Shown: positions 35,032 to 48,700 of the stretch, one piece after another
Layout of the letters: each line of letters opens with the position of its first letter
Numbering within the stretch: position 1 is the first letter of the stretch
DNA from: Xanthostigma xanthostigma
Taxonomy: Eukaryota; Arthropoda; Insecta; Raphidioptera; Raphidiidae
Assembly: GCA_963575645.1 (NCBI GenBank)
Contig: OY754465.1
Span: forward strand, 44,170,401-44,234,400
Length of the DNA: 64,000 nt
Direction: 5' to 3'
Position numbers and translations under genes: made by a program
The notes under the pieces: model-generated
What the model saw: only the letters and a program-made list of their open reading frames with translations
Told to the model about the DNA's origin: nothing
The model's database searches: none

Positions 35032-35498
35032 CACGGCCGGATTTAGCATGAGGCCATTGTGGGCCCGGGCCCATAGCGGCAAATTTTTAGGGGCGGCAAA
35101 ACGGCAAACAAAACTGGCATTTGAGAAATAATATTACAGTACTATGTTTTATCTGGAACAAAACAAAAACTCTATTCCATTTTGTGTGTGTGTGTGTGTG
35201 TGTGCGTGTGTGTTGGGGTGTGTGTGTGTGTGTGTGAGGAGAGAGAGAGAGAGGCGGCCGTCGCTTCGCGCATTCTCGGGTTAATTCGGGGGTTGTGTCA
35301 GCTAATTGTGTGCAAGGGAAAGGGGGCGCGGCGCGCCGCCTGCTGCTTCGTGAATCCTCGGCTCCGTTAGGCGGTAAAAAATATTGCAAATCCAATGTAA
35401 ACTAAAGAAAATTGTGGTTGGGGTATAGAGTGCTTTTAATTGGGGGGGGGGGAAATTTCAGGGGGCCCATAGGCGCAAAATATGTAGATCCGGCCCTG
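35032..35498. mobile_element. Non-autonomous hAT element with microsatellites
   Basis: The ends CACGGCCGGATTTA and TAGATCCGGCCCTG are flanked by GTTATAAG and CCTATAAG (6/8). GGGCCCGGGCCCAT lies near the left end. The centre holds (TG)n and (GA)n runs at 35183-35252. Confidence 0.8.
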
Positions 35499-35661
35499 CC
35501 TATAAGAAGTACAGTTATTTCAAAACTTCACTAATAGACACAATATAATAGAGGGATATTGACACTTCATTGTTTTTTTAACTAAGTCCAATTTACAATG
35601 TCCCACAATATAAATACAAAGTCTGTATTACAACCAAATAGTTACTTCTCTTTATAATAAT

Positions 35662-36446
35662 TGGTGTCCGACCGAAATTTCGGTTTCGGTTTCGGCCACT
35701 TTCGGCCAAAAAACTGGTTTCGGCTTAGTTTCGGTTTCGGCTGCCCATCTGGCCGAAACTACGGCCGAAACTACGGCCGAAACCGAAACTACATTTGGGA
35801 GGTTTCGCGCTGAAATGCAGTGCAGCTGCGAGCGACGAAGTGTCTTTTATGCCTGCGTGCTCAGCGTGTTTTTTTTTTTTTTTTTAGTTTGAAAGAAAAG
35901 TTTTTTTATTTCGATACCTATTATTTGCATTAAAAATATTTATTTAGTTGTTGTATTTGGTAGATAGCTACTTATTAATTTTAATTTTATTGCAGTTCGT
36001 TAACAAGAGTACCATACAAAATGACCAAAGTTTAGAAGAAATAATTTTGTTCTTAAGATTAAAGAGTGTTTTCTTTTTTTTTTTTTGTTGTGTGTACCTA
36101 CTATTAGGTAAATACTTTTTATTAAAAATAATTTTGTTTTGGAGCTTTTATTTTATTTCATAATATTATGTATTTAAAAAAGTATATTTATTTGTGTTTT
36201 TGAAATAAGGGGGGTAATAATATGATATGATAAGTTAATGATTAGTTAAAATATCGTAGGCTGAATGATTAATATGTAATTAATTTAAAAATTAAAAAAA
36301 ATAAAATAATATAGCCTAATTATGATAATGTTTACTTTATTTTTCTCACGAAAAAAAAGTTTCGGTTTCGGTTTCGGCCGAAACTGAGACTGAGGCCGAA
36401 ATTCGGTTTCGGTTTCGGCCGTAAAACTAGTTTCGGTCGGACACTA
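35662..36446. mobile_element. Non-autonomous hAT element with TTTCGG repeats
   Basis: The ends TGGTGTCCGACCGAAA and TTTCGGTCGGACACTA are flanked by a perfect 8-bp duplication ATAATAAT (35654-35661 and 36447-36454). Multiple TTTCGG and its complement CCGAAA lie at both ends. The minus frame at 36332-36541 is a shadow of these repeats. Confidence 0.92.
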
Positions 36447-36790
36447 ATAATAATACACAATAGATAAAGTTTGGTACAGTAATTTATATGTACATGGCCA
36501 AACCAGTGTCTGCTGTATTCTTCCATACTAATAGCATACACGTAATAGCAAAAAATCTATTTTTTGACAATACTTGAAACATATTTAGGTAAAATAAAAT
36601 ATCTACAGCTATAACAGCTCATAAAATAACAAAATAATTCAACAAAAAATATGACTCACTATACACCTTCGACTTCACATATGATTTTTCATAAACAATA
36701 ATGCAAATATATACATTGTTTGTCAAGATAAAACCGAAATAATAGATGTGATAATTGTTTGCAACTCACAGAGAAAGTTTTCCAGCAACT

Positions 36791-39700
36791 TCATGATTCC
36801 GAGAAGTAGAAATTAACAGCTCGATTTACGTCATAGTCAGCTGCCAGAGCCACTTGAAGAAGTTGTTCTCGTGAAGCGTCTTCGCCCACTATGTCTTTGA
36901 GTTGCGCAATACACGACTCCAAACGAGCCGAGTCATGAGTCAACGACAATTCTTCCAGCGAACTGCTATTAGACAATTCCCCCTGTAAGCATATTTTACA
37001 TTATATTAATTTCTTCACAATTTTTCTAGTGATTAACTCATAATTAGATCAATAAATTATTCGCCAAACTCGTAGGTATATTGGATAAAACATAATATTG
37101 AATAACACAAAGTAGTTATCACTAATTTTTTTAATCATTTAAGAATAATTTGTAGGTTATGTGTTAAGTGCGTTAAGATATACAGTGTGTCCCCGGATTG
37201 AGTTCACAATAGGTGAGATTGACCAAAAATTTTCGAATTAGAATTTCATCGTTTGGGATTCCGCCCTGCTTGATTTGAAACTTATTTTTAGTTTACTTTC
37301 GATTTTTTTTAAATCAAGTAGGCCTTTACAGTTGAGCAAAACCTCTTTTCGTTTCAGGTAAAGTACCTTTTCCGTTCATAGTACGCAAAAGTGTCACTAA
37401 GAAAAGTTGTTCACAATGAAAAATTATGGCGTTATGCAAATTTTCAGACTGATCGGCCTACTTTGATAATAGAAGTAGAAAAATATTTATTATTAACGAT
37501 TACATGATAAATCTTAGATGAGAAAACAGGATGATTAGAAGTGTTCAAATTGACATTCAAATTTTTACAGTTTATCAAAAAAAAATAAATTAAACTTCAA
37601 TTACTCTATTTGGCTTCCTGCACGCGATTGTTTTTCAAACAAAACACAACAAAAGTGGAATTTATCAAAGTAGGCCGATCATTCTGAAAATTTGATAACG
37701 CCATAATTTTTCATTGTGAACAACTTTTCTTAGTGACACTTTTGCGTACTATGAACGGAAAAGGTACTTTACCTGAAACGAAAAGAGGTTTTGCTCAACT
37801 GTAAAGGCCTACTTGATTTAAAAAAATCGAAAGTAAACTAAAAATAAGTTTCAGACCAAGCAGGGCGGAATCCCAAAATATGAAATTCCAATTCGAAAAT
37901 TTTTGGTCAATCTCACCTATTATGAACTCAATCCGGGGACACACTGTATTAGGTCGAATGTGACATTAGGTTAAAAACGAATTTTAACAGTGATAATATC
38001 ATCACGCCTGCAAAACATATAGAATTTTTTGCACGTACCCTCTATAAATTAGCTAATATTCACATAATTTTTAAAATTTTTGGCAGTTCAATTTTGAGCA
38101 AGTTCTTTTCCAATTGTAGGTAGGCTGCGTTGAAATTTCATAAATTTACTATGGAAATGGTAGTACAACTAGGTTTGCATTTCTTTAATTTTTACGTGAA
38201 GCACTAGTGCGAAATGGGTCCATTTTACTATTGCTACACAGGCATGAAAAGCATCTATTTTATAGAGAATCGTGGAAAAAATATATTTACCTCTCTATGA
38301 GTAACATGAACATTGGCTGCCATTTCTTCTAACTCAGCAATACTAGATGTAGGCGACGTGCGCTGTGCAGCACCTGAAGAAGGAGGTGGAGGACGAGCCC
38401 ATAATGCTAGCTCATATAGCTCAGCTTGTAAGCTCGCGGGTAACTCACCAAACAATTCACAGTCAAGAACAGAAGGATGTGCTGACACGAAGTTCATACA
38501 GGCCATCTAACAAATTTAAAACAAATATTCTAACCTCAAATAATTAATTATAAATCAATAATACAATAAAATTACTCTCACGGACTGTAAAAAATGTTTT
38601 TTTTTTTACTTCAGAAATAAATGTCCTTACCCTTAAATGTTTAGCGTTAAACTGATCGGCCATACTAAGAAAATAAAGCACTGAGTCCTCATCGATGTGC
38701 AGTCGTAATCCATGTTCACACGCTTGCTTCAGAGCATCTAGTTCATAGCGGTCACTTAATAGCATTAGATCTGCTAACTGCTCCGTAGATAACGATCCCG
38801 GACTTAGTCGACCACCATACAAATAGTCGAGAAACACACGAAAGAGGAAAGGACTCGTATCGTGAATAATAACCTTAAAGTGAACAAAATATCTCGTTAT
38901 GAGCTATGTGCACGGAGGCGGAGTTACAAATTTTTCGATGCGAGCGTTTGTGGTGAGCACTAGGAGAAACTTCGAACTCCAATTTTCCATATGTCAGTGA
39001 GCAATGCTTATTAAAAGTGAAAATAATTATATTTTTATGAAGTTTTTTAATTACAAAGAAAACATAGGAAAACTAAGCGATCTGGAAATGCTTGTTGTGT
39101 TCCGGGCTGTTGCGCTGATGGCGATTTAAATAAAATAAAGACCATTGGCGCCCTAACTTGACGTTCCGCTGTCAGTGTAAACAAATTAACATCAGTTTTC
39201 CTTATTACATTTTTTTTTTTGACACATCATGGCCAACTAAAGTTTTTGAGTTATCACCATAGAAACATGTCGCGATTTCCATAGAAAGTTAGTTAAATAA
39301 TTCTCTATTACCCACTAGCGGCGCTAATAGGCTTCGTGCACACAGCCTATACATTCTTTTACATTTGATTTACAATATTTGCAGAAAACTTTTACTTTTA
39401 TTAACATATGTTCATTAAAGCCACTATACACGAGGCTGGATTCACCGCTGGGACTTGTGCTGGCTGCGAGTTGGTTACACGCTGGATTTCAAAATTAGAA
39501 CCAGGGCTATTTTTCGTGCTTGATTATCTGCTGGCTTTGAGCAAGAACCAATCAGAAAACACTATCTTGTCACGTGGGCAGCATAGGCAAACGTCAAAAA
39601 CAAGCAGGGCGTCACGGTGTGTGTTCTGGTTCAGAGACAATAAACCTTCATTTAGGAAATTAGATACACAGATGACCTCGTGCCATTCGATAGTAGTGGA

Positions 39701-42700
39701 GGGATAACGTCATTCAGTGGACTGTCAATTGAGATTGCGTGATTGATAAAAATACAATCAGCCTTCCTGCTGACACCATTCAAGAACGAGTTCACCTCTA
39801 TCGAATAACCTTGCATTTTTGTGAACTTTCGAACTATCACTGCATTCGCATCAAAACCATCTACAAATCCAGCTTAAAAGCTTGGAATATAGCAGCGAAT
39901 CCAGCGGCAAAACCAGCCTCGTGTGCGTCAGTCTTTATTCTGTATCTTGAAAATTATTATTTACTAGCGGCCCGGTTAGGCTTCACCCGAATTTGTAGAT
40001 TGTCGCCGTTTTTTCGTCAACTTGCGTTGCAAAATTGGTCTCCACGAAAAGCGATTTTATTTAAACGCGATAATATATTATAGCCTGTATATTATAGAGG
40101 TCCGTCCCGGTTTCACCCGGATGCGATAGATATAATTCTGCAAAATATATTTCGTTTGCGGTCCGGCGTCTGAACTAATAGCTTTGAGCAAATTGTAAGT
40201 TCTAACAGATGTCGCTATTTGGTACTAAAAGAATTTTCTTCGCTTGCTTCTGAACTAATATTAGTTCAGAAGCATACAAACAAAACTGACTTCCAATATA
40301 ATTTACTCAAAGCTATTTAGCTTTGAGTAAATTCTATCAGATGTCGTTACATTTTACTAAAACAGTTTTTTTGAGAAAATACCGTAATTTTGTACAAAAT
40401 ATTTAATAAAAACTATCTTATAGCGTAAGTTGCACCAAGCAAGACACATTTACAATATTTCATTAAAATCTGTTCAGTGGTTTTGGAGATTAGCGCGGCC
40501 AAAATTGTGACACGGGAATTTTATATATGAAGGTTACACGGGAAGAAGGCGATTTGTCAGTAAAAATTCGAAATTGATTTTTTTATGCCATCTTGTAGCC
40601 AAAAGTCGTACCTTTCTGTTGGTGTATTCATTTTAGACAAAAATACGCTAGGTCAAAAGTTATAAGCGTTGAAAGAAATGCTTCAGCATGTAAATGGTAC
40701 GATCTTAAACACTTCAAAATGCTTTCCTGCACAATTTACATTTTTTGACAAACTGCCTTCTTCCCGTGTACCCTTCATATATAATAATAGGTAATAATAT
40801 TTATTGGTTAAAAGATTTAAAAAAGTTTATAGATTACACTGACCTTACGGTCGATGGCCTCCCGCATTCCTGAAAGTAACGCGCGACGAAACCAATCGCA
40901 ACGCGCCGCTACAATTACACGATGACCACCTACTGCACTATTCTCCGTTGTCTGACCACCGCCGTTTGATTCTTGCACCAATGCAACCTCAAATTCCATA
41001 TCCGTTCCATGACCCGAACGAAGAAGTTGAAGGGCTTTTTTAGATAAAATACTAGAGCCAGCTTTCGGTGGGACACAAAGAGATTCAACTAGATTTAGCT
41101 AAAACAATAAATAAACTAAACATAATAAGTATACTAATTGATTTGGTGTGTGAATGTGATGGACTATGCTAGCCACAAAGTCTATAACCAGGAGACCAGC
41201 TTCCTATGCTTGCTGTGTTTTGAGACACCATAGTTACCAAAGTTGTTTAACTTCACAGACACTACACACATATTCGGAACCCAAAGGAATGGTGAGACCT
41301 CTGGTGAGAAATGCGCCGAACTGCCCTAAGGGGGGTTTTTGACAGGTTTTAGAAAAGCATTAATGGAGGCTAGGTTTAACCTCCATTATGCTTTTCTAAA
41401 TCAATGTTTACCTTATACGTCTATAGTTTACCTGTCAAAAACCCCCCTTAAGGCGACGCATTTCTCACCAGAGATCTAACCATTCCTTTGGGTTCCGAAT
41501 AAGCCATGAACAGGCCCTTTCCAAAGCCTGAGGATATATGGAGTGCAGCCCCCAGTAAGGTAATAAGGTTCATAAAAAGCATTCTACCAGACTGGGAAAA
41601 ATACTATTAGGGGATGCACAAAAGATCTTCTAGGTCGCAGTGTTTGTGAGATATATAAATGTCTTATCACCCCAAATAAATCTAATCTAATCTAATCTAA
41701 GCCCTGAACGTGTATGCGTTACCCAGTATCTGACGCCATATTGGTTCATGCGACAGATATCGGTCCACCTCGAGCTGAGTCTCCTGGTTGCAGACTTCGT
41801 GGTGCTAACATAAAGTCTGATCGTCAGCAAAGTTTTTTTCTTTGAATTTCAATGTCCACTCTTACCTTACTGCCGTGCTGTTTAGGAGTATCAGCTCTTG
41901 CGGCCGGATGATCACTTGTATGATGTGCAGGACACGCTGCGGGATCCAATAATTCTAAGGCTGCGAGAGCTTGTGAAAATGCGTCTCGTTGAACCAGTTC
42001 ACAAATACGCGCCACAACATCGTGAAACGCTTCCTTTTGTGATCGCAGTTTATGCAATATTCCACTCTACATACCGAAAGTATAGGTATGTTTTAGAATA
42101 CTGTTTATACAGTTCGACTCATGTATTTTCAAATCACATATTTTCCCAAAGTGTCTCCTCCAAAAATAAGTTTGATGTTTAACCTCAAATTACTAAAGGT
42201 TTTTTTTCTGATTGATCTATGATTGGCACGAAGTGAGAGTAAAAATATTAGCCAATGGAAAATACGTTTGACTTTTAACCTCGAATTAATAAAGGCTTTT
42301 TCTTGATTGGTTTATGTTTGCCATGAAGTGAGGATGAAAGAGAAGTTGAAAATACAGGAGTCGGTTAGTTCTGACAGATTGAAAATACATGAGTTCTACT
42401 GTAATACGCACAGAACATCAAAACATATCAACAATACCTACCACTTTACTAGTGCTGACTTTAAAACAAAACTTAAAATCGCGCCATTCTAATTTTTCAT
42501 CTAAGGCAGCCGGTTCTTCTAACCTTAACAGAAATATTGGCAATTCTTCGATAAGTTGCTCCAAATTTCTAGCAACAGATCGAACTTTCTGAGCTCCAGT
42601 CATATCATTAAAACTTTCACTGAAAAAATCAATAAACCTTTTATCAATGCATAAGGCAATAACAATTAACTCTTAGGGCCAATGTTGTGATCTATTAAAT

Positions 42701-45700
42701 AAACATAATCAAATACAGTATACAGATTGTATCAAATCAAAACGGTCCATAGAACATTCTGTGTGTAAGACAGAGACGATATTATATAAAGCACTAAAGC
42801 AGTAAGTAAGAATGAGATAAATGATCGCTTATAGTTACTATGGTTATACAATCTGATAGTATCGTCTTTGTTTTTAGACAGTAAAAATCACAATTTTATC
42901 AAATGTCAGTATTCACCAGTGAAATTATTGATAAAATGGCTATTTATACTGTTCGGGAAAAAATCCAAATAATTAAATGGTTTTATGGTGGTAATTCAAC
43001 CGCCGACATAATAAATTTATTTGTAGCTGCCTTTGAAACCAGACTGTCTCCGTCTAAAACAATTCGCAGTGTCATACGAGAATTTGAATCAAATGGTTGC
43101 CTATCTCCGAAAAATCATAAAAAAGAGCTTCGTGTGCAAATTGACGGTAATAGAGAAATTCAGGAAATAATGATTTGTGCAAGTCAGTACGTTGACCATG
43201 AGATGTTAGCCAATGTGAGGGAAAATATTTATAATCGATTAGGATATTGTTTGGCAGAACGTGGAGGTCTTTTTGAACATTTAATAAATTAATTATTAAA
43301 AGTATTGTTAAAACTTTTGTACCAGATATAAATAATAATACGAATTAATATTACGTAATTATTTATTTACGTAACCACAGTAACTATTAGCGATCATTTA
43401 TCTCATTCTTACTTACTGCTTATATATCGTCTCTGTCTTACACACAGAATGTACTATGGACCGTTTTGATTTGATACAATCTGTATATCAAATATAACGA
43501 CATTGGGGATAATGATAAATGCTGATTGTAATGACCGTCTCTTGTCCATAATAAATATTGGTTCTTATGACATTGGCTATAACGACAAATCGGTTAAAAC
43601 AGCTGATTTTTAGGCAATTGGTATCGGTTTAAGCGAGAGGTGGACATGCACTTCAATATTTGCAACACTGAATACGTGCCGATTTACACCTAGTATACAA
43701 CTATACTTACATAGTTTTTGTGCGTGCTAGTATTTAAAAAAAATTATATTTGGTTATTTTGAAGAAATTTTTTTTTTTCAGAAGTAGTATGTACTTTTTG
43801 CGATACATTATACATAATATGTACTTAGATACAACTATATGTCTGTAGGTGTAGTAATGATGTAACGAATGTCCATTTTTACATTCGCGAATGCGAATAT
43901 CTGTCGCCGATATTCGCGAATGTGAATATTGAGTTTTCAAATCGGACGTAATTTGCTCAAGGTTAAAATTTGTCAGTTGATTGGCCGAGCAACTCGCACG
44001 CACACATTTGTAGTGGGTTTGGGTACTAGGTTGATCATTAATACTAGGTCTAAAGCTTTATTACCTAATATTAAAGATAAAAGATATAACTACAAGGTTA
44101 CCTTAGCGAAAAAACATCTAATAAAAATGCTAAGACACTAATATTTTTTGTTTTATTTAATATTATTTTCACATTAAAAAAAATACGATTTATGACAATT
44201 GGATATACCAACGTCTTTTGTATCATCTCGAAGCTGTCGTTATAACCGATATATACTGTATGTTGTGAATAAAATTAAAATTAACTTACCGTTTATGCAG
44301 TAACAAGCCGAGACTGCAAGTAATATGTTCATGAAAATTTCGCAATTTAGCCAATTCTCGCACATGCAATACAGAGCGTAAAGATCGTCCCAACACATCG
44401 CTGACGGCTGAAGCATTTCCTCGGTGAGATGTAGCACTTGCTGGTGATAATACCTGAATAATTTGCTCAAGGGCTCCCTTTATACTAATGATTAAATTTG
44501 ATACTGTATCCAATATCACTTCTATCTAGAAATAAAAACACAAAAATGTTTAACAAATACCACACGTTTCCAGTTTTCAAAACAAGATCTTAAAATGTTT
44601 AATGCATTTACAATAATTAATTACATTAACAAGAAACTGTCAGCAAAATTTTACCTCTGGCACGAGATACGTGGCCACTTCTTGTCTTTGGCTAGATGAC
44701 ATGCTATTAAAAGTAGCTTTGACAGATTGCAAAAAACGTTGCAACTGATTCATAAATATTGGTAAGCGTGATTTAGCATATCTGATAATCTCATGTCTCT
44801 CTTCTCTTGACAATTCAGCCTTACGCTTTGTAAACAAATCACATAGCAGCAACAACTTTGCACCAGCTAAAACGCATAAAATAATTTTGAAATTAATAAA
44901 AACACAATTAACATTATGTTTAAATCGTATCCGAAACAGTTTCAATTCAGTAACCAAAACCACCATTTTAACAGAAAGAAACATCAAAACCGAATCATGA
45001 GAACCATTTCCAATCAGTTTTCATGAAAATAATCATTTTTACGACAGAAAATCTCAATTACTAGAAATTTTATAACTCGAAAGTAAAAGAGAAGTGTTTT
45101 TGCTTTCACTTTTTTATTTTTTTTGAAGTGAAAACTTCTTTAGCGGCGTTGTACACTTTTTTTGTAATGGGTAAAAAATGTTAAACTCGCGTCAGATCGA
45201 AAATTCGTAAGACCTGATCGAAAATGCGTAAGACGAAAACTTTTATTTATACAACGTTAGACATCTAGCGTTGAAATATCGTACATAAAAATGCAATCTA
45301 TGATACAAACCATTTTGATCGAAAATTCGTAAGACGTTAATATTCAAGTTTTCACTTCTGCCGGCACTCCCGGAGTGCAACCCGTCTTTTTTTTTTGTAA
45401 TTTCAATTAAAAATTAATATTTATAATTGAGTTTTTGATACTTTCAATTTTAAAGAATGAATCATTAAATTAGCCGAAATACCTGACAAAACCGAAACGT
45501 TTTGATTCTGTTTCAATCTATGGTTTAAATTATTAACTCACCAACAGCAGCTTCACGAACTGATTGCTTAATTACTGAACAGAGTTTAGCAGGATTTGAT
45601 GTTATATTGTCCGCTGCGGATTGGCAATTACGGCAATTAAAATGTTCTATTATTTGTGCACCGCACGCATGCATATCGCTAACTAATCCAATGATCTCTG

Positions 45701-48700
45701 CGAAAAAAATTATAAAATATACTCGAGGCATTCATATCATAATTGATTTACTTAGCACAATATATGTTGAAAGTTTTCTCTGGGGTTTTCAGATTAATTC
45801 ATCGACATTTTCAGGTAAATCTGTGTGCGACAGATCATTTTCACAAATCAATGACGCACATAGGGTAATAAAGTTTTCGAGAATTAACTAATTGTTTAGG
45901 CCAAGCTTTCCGCAAATAATTGACAGAATTACAGCGGTATAACGTCCCACAGATTTAAATAACCTATTGGGATTTGCATAACATGAAAAAACATCTGGTG
46001 ACAGAAATTTAAATTATCAAGTTTTGAGACGCACGAAACTGACCATTGCCATAAGACAGTTGAAGAAGTAATTTCCCTTTGAAATACACTTTTTTCAAGA
46101 AAAAAAACTGCACAAACGCCCGAAATTAAAGAAATGCACACACCATATTGAATTTCACGGAACAGTGCGACCACATTAATAATGTTTTACACGACCCCGA
46201 AATTGTTTTTTTTTTTAGGACTCCTTTCAAACGCCCTCCCCTTTTCACTGCGCAAAACAACGACCCCGTAATTGGAATCTTAAATGTTGGGAAGTTTTAT
46301 AGATATTGGCTATACTGAAAGTAACTAACAAGATGGCTATACGGTATTAAAAATGATTTGTATTAGGCACAGTATCTTCTACTATTAGTATCGGACGTTT
46401 GTAGTTTTTTTTTCTTGAAAAAAAGTGTTTTAAAGGAGTTCGACTTCTTCAACTGTCCTATAGCAATAGACAGTTTCGTGCGTTTCTAAACTCGCCAATA
46501 TCCTTGGAGCCCATAGTTAAATTTTACCTTTTCCTCTTTTTAATTCTTTATTTCATTTTTGTGCAGTCGGGTTCCTTGTTTTTATAAATTATTAATTTTT
46601 ATTAAATTGTTAATTTACCAAACTTTCCCTCAGCATTAATATCATTTGTACTTACGTTGTTTCAAAGCCATATTTTTTAGATACAACTGGCACATATTAA
46701 TTAGAGGTTGTAAACACGGATAAGGTGTAGCAGCCGAGATCACTTGTCTTGCCGTAGTCTCCGTTAGACTCGATGGTAAGCATTCAGCATACAGCCAGTG
46801 CAGCAGCGTTCCCAATACCGGTTCCGGTAAACCGCTGAAAGGCGGCGGCCGAGACGTCCAATCTAAATCGTTAGCTAACAGTTGTAAAATACATGTGTGC
46901 ACTGCAAACTGAAAAAAAAATGTCTTCATTGTACAAATCGTATTTGTCTCGATAAAAGCATAAACTACTTTTCGCGTAAAATGGGCATTTAACAGCAATC
47001 ATTGTCTTATTTTCTATTTTCACGTGCAGATATAAACTTTTCAAAATAATGCCCGTGTCGTATTAGCTTAGTTAAGGAGGTATTCTGGTCTAGAATTTTA
47101 TTAAAAAAATACCATAAATAAATCAGCTATATCAACTTGACAGGTCCGCTGAATGAAGTCACCCCTCTATTACTATCCAACGGGTAACCTCTGTACCCAC
47201 TAACCTTGTTCTTGAGCTATTAGTATTAATTCCTTTCATATGATAATTTTTATCAAATTACAATCTAATAATTTTTAAGCCAAATATCGTGGCATACGTT
47301 AGCTATGTAATCAATACTAATATATAAAGCTGAAGTGTTTGTTTGTTTGGTTGAGCGCGATAATCTCAGAAACTACTGGTTCGAATTGAATTTTTTTTTT
47401 GTTGGATAGCCCATTTATCGAGGAAAGCTATAGGCTATATTATATCACGCTACGACCAATAGTAGCGGAGCATCAATAAAAAATGTTGCAAAATATAACT
47501 CAAAATTTGTCCATCCGGCAAAAACTTTTGAACGGTAACTCCGATCATCATGAAATTTGGACACTACAGTCATCTCGGTAAACTAAGATGAATGTGCGTA
47601 CTCATGTCCATCCCCCATTCGTTCTTTCGCACCCGAGTGAAACCAGGCGAGACTGCTAGTAAAAAATAAAATAAAAAGACATACCTGTTTATTATTGGCT
47701 GCTGGTATAGTGAGATCTGAGAAATAGCCATCCTCCAATGCAGGCAGTAAGGAGAAAGGAGATTCTATTTGCGCTTCGGTGATATCTTCAGTTACGCGTT
47801 TACAGTGCAAAGAACACCACACCTCACATGTTAAAACAACAGTGTCGCGTGGCTCCATATGATCTGACTAAAGAACAGAATAACCCACAATTAAAAACCG
47901 AAGTAATAAATTATAGCAATTATTCATAAGACTAAATTGATAGCAGTAATGCTTGGTTGCAGAAAGGATTGTCAAAAAATTTGATCGGACAATGACTTTA
48001 CATTGTGATCGTATAATCACAGTTTCCGTACATCAGGAACAATTTAATGTCGTTGTGAAAGTCCCTGTCATCTAGAACCTGTGGGTCGCGACCCCCTGGG
48101 GGGTCGCGAAGCTTCTGTAGGGGGGTCGCCAGAGGTCGAGAGAATTTTAGTAAAAAAAACAATAAAGATTAAAAAGATTGATTTATTAAGTAAGAGAATT
48201 TTAACAAAAGGATATACGTATTCGATGTATGTACATAATTGTAAAATAATGTGTTTTACGTACTAAATTATGTACTTATATCCGAATCCTAATTATGGAG
48301 ACGTATAAAAACGTCGTATGGAATGAATATTTGTAACACTGTAACATACACATACATACATGATAAAAAAGCGAAGGATCGGGGGGTCGCGAAATATTTT
48401 TTCATGCCAGGGGGGTCGCATCATGAAAAAGGTAAAAAAACACTGATCTAGAACATTAGATTGTACTCATAGAAAAACAAATGATTGATGTACACAGATA
48501 AAGATCGCTTTACAAGCTAAATTTTGATGAAAATGCGTACAAAACGTTGTTTTGAATTGGAAATTGTACAAATAATGATGCTAAATACATGTGTACAGTT
48601 TAGGACAAATATTGTTTCCATCGATCAATTATTTTCCGAGCACAATCGATTTAAAGTTCTACAATGCGTTTCATTTTTCATATGGAGAAATATTGGTCCG

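Larger units (their letters stand above)
41174..41801. mobile_element. Non-autonomous hAT element, copy 2, with nested insertions
   Basis: The ends CACAAAGTCTATAACCAGG and CCTGGTTGCAGACTTCGTG are flanked by ATGCTAGC and GTGCTAAC (6/8). Homologous to 28607-28883. It is interrupted by a foldback (41273-41499) and a retroelement tail (about 41516-41700). Confidence 0.85.
42716..44258. mobile_element. pogo/Tigger-like element, interrupted
   Basis: The ends CAGTATA|TATCAAATATAACGACA (split by the mariner insertion after CAGTATA) and, inverted, CAGTATATATCGGTTATAAC GACAG, with TA flanks at 42714-42715 and 44259-44260. Without the insertion it is about 780 bp. It contains a hairpin ACATTCGCGAATGCG/ATTCGCGAATGT at 43880-43925. 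No transposase domain recognised. Sits in the intron between exons 8 and 9 of the BTB gene. Confidence 0.75.

Noticed and set aside
35087-35395. Minus frame with THTHT repeats
   Set aside because: Translation of (TG)n and (GA)n microsatellites inside a hAT element.
36332-36541. Minus frame rich in PKPKPNFG
   Set aside because: By-product of TTTCGG repeats at the end of a hAT element.
43734-44141. Frames in the pogo-like element as a transposase
   Set aside because: No CENP-B/HTH or DDE motif could be seen; the frames are short and on both strands.
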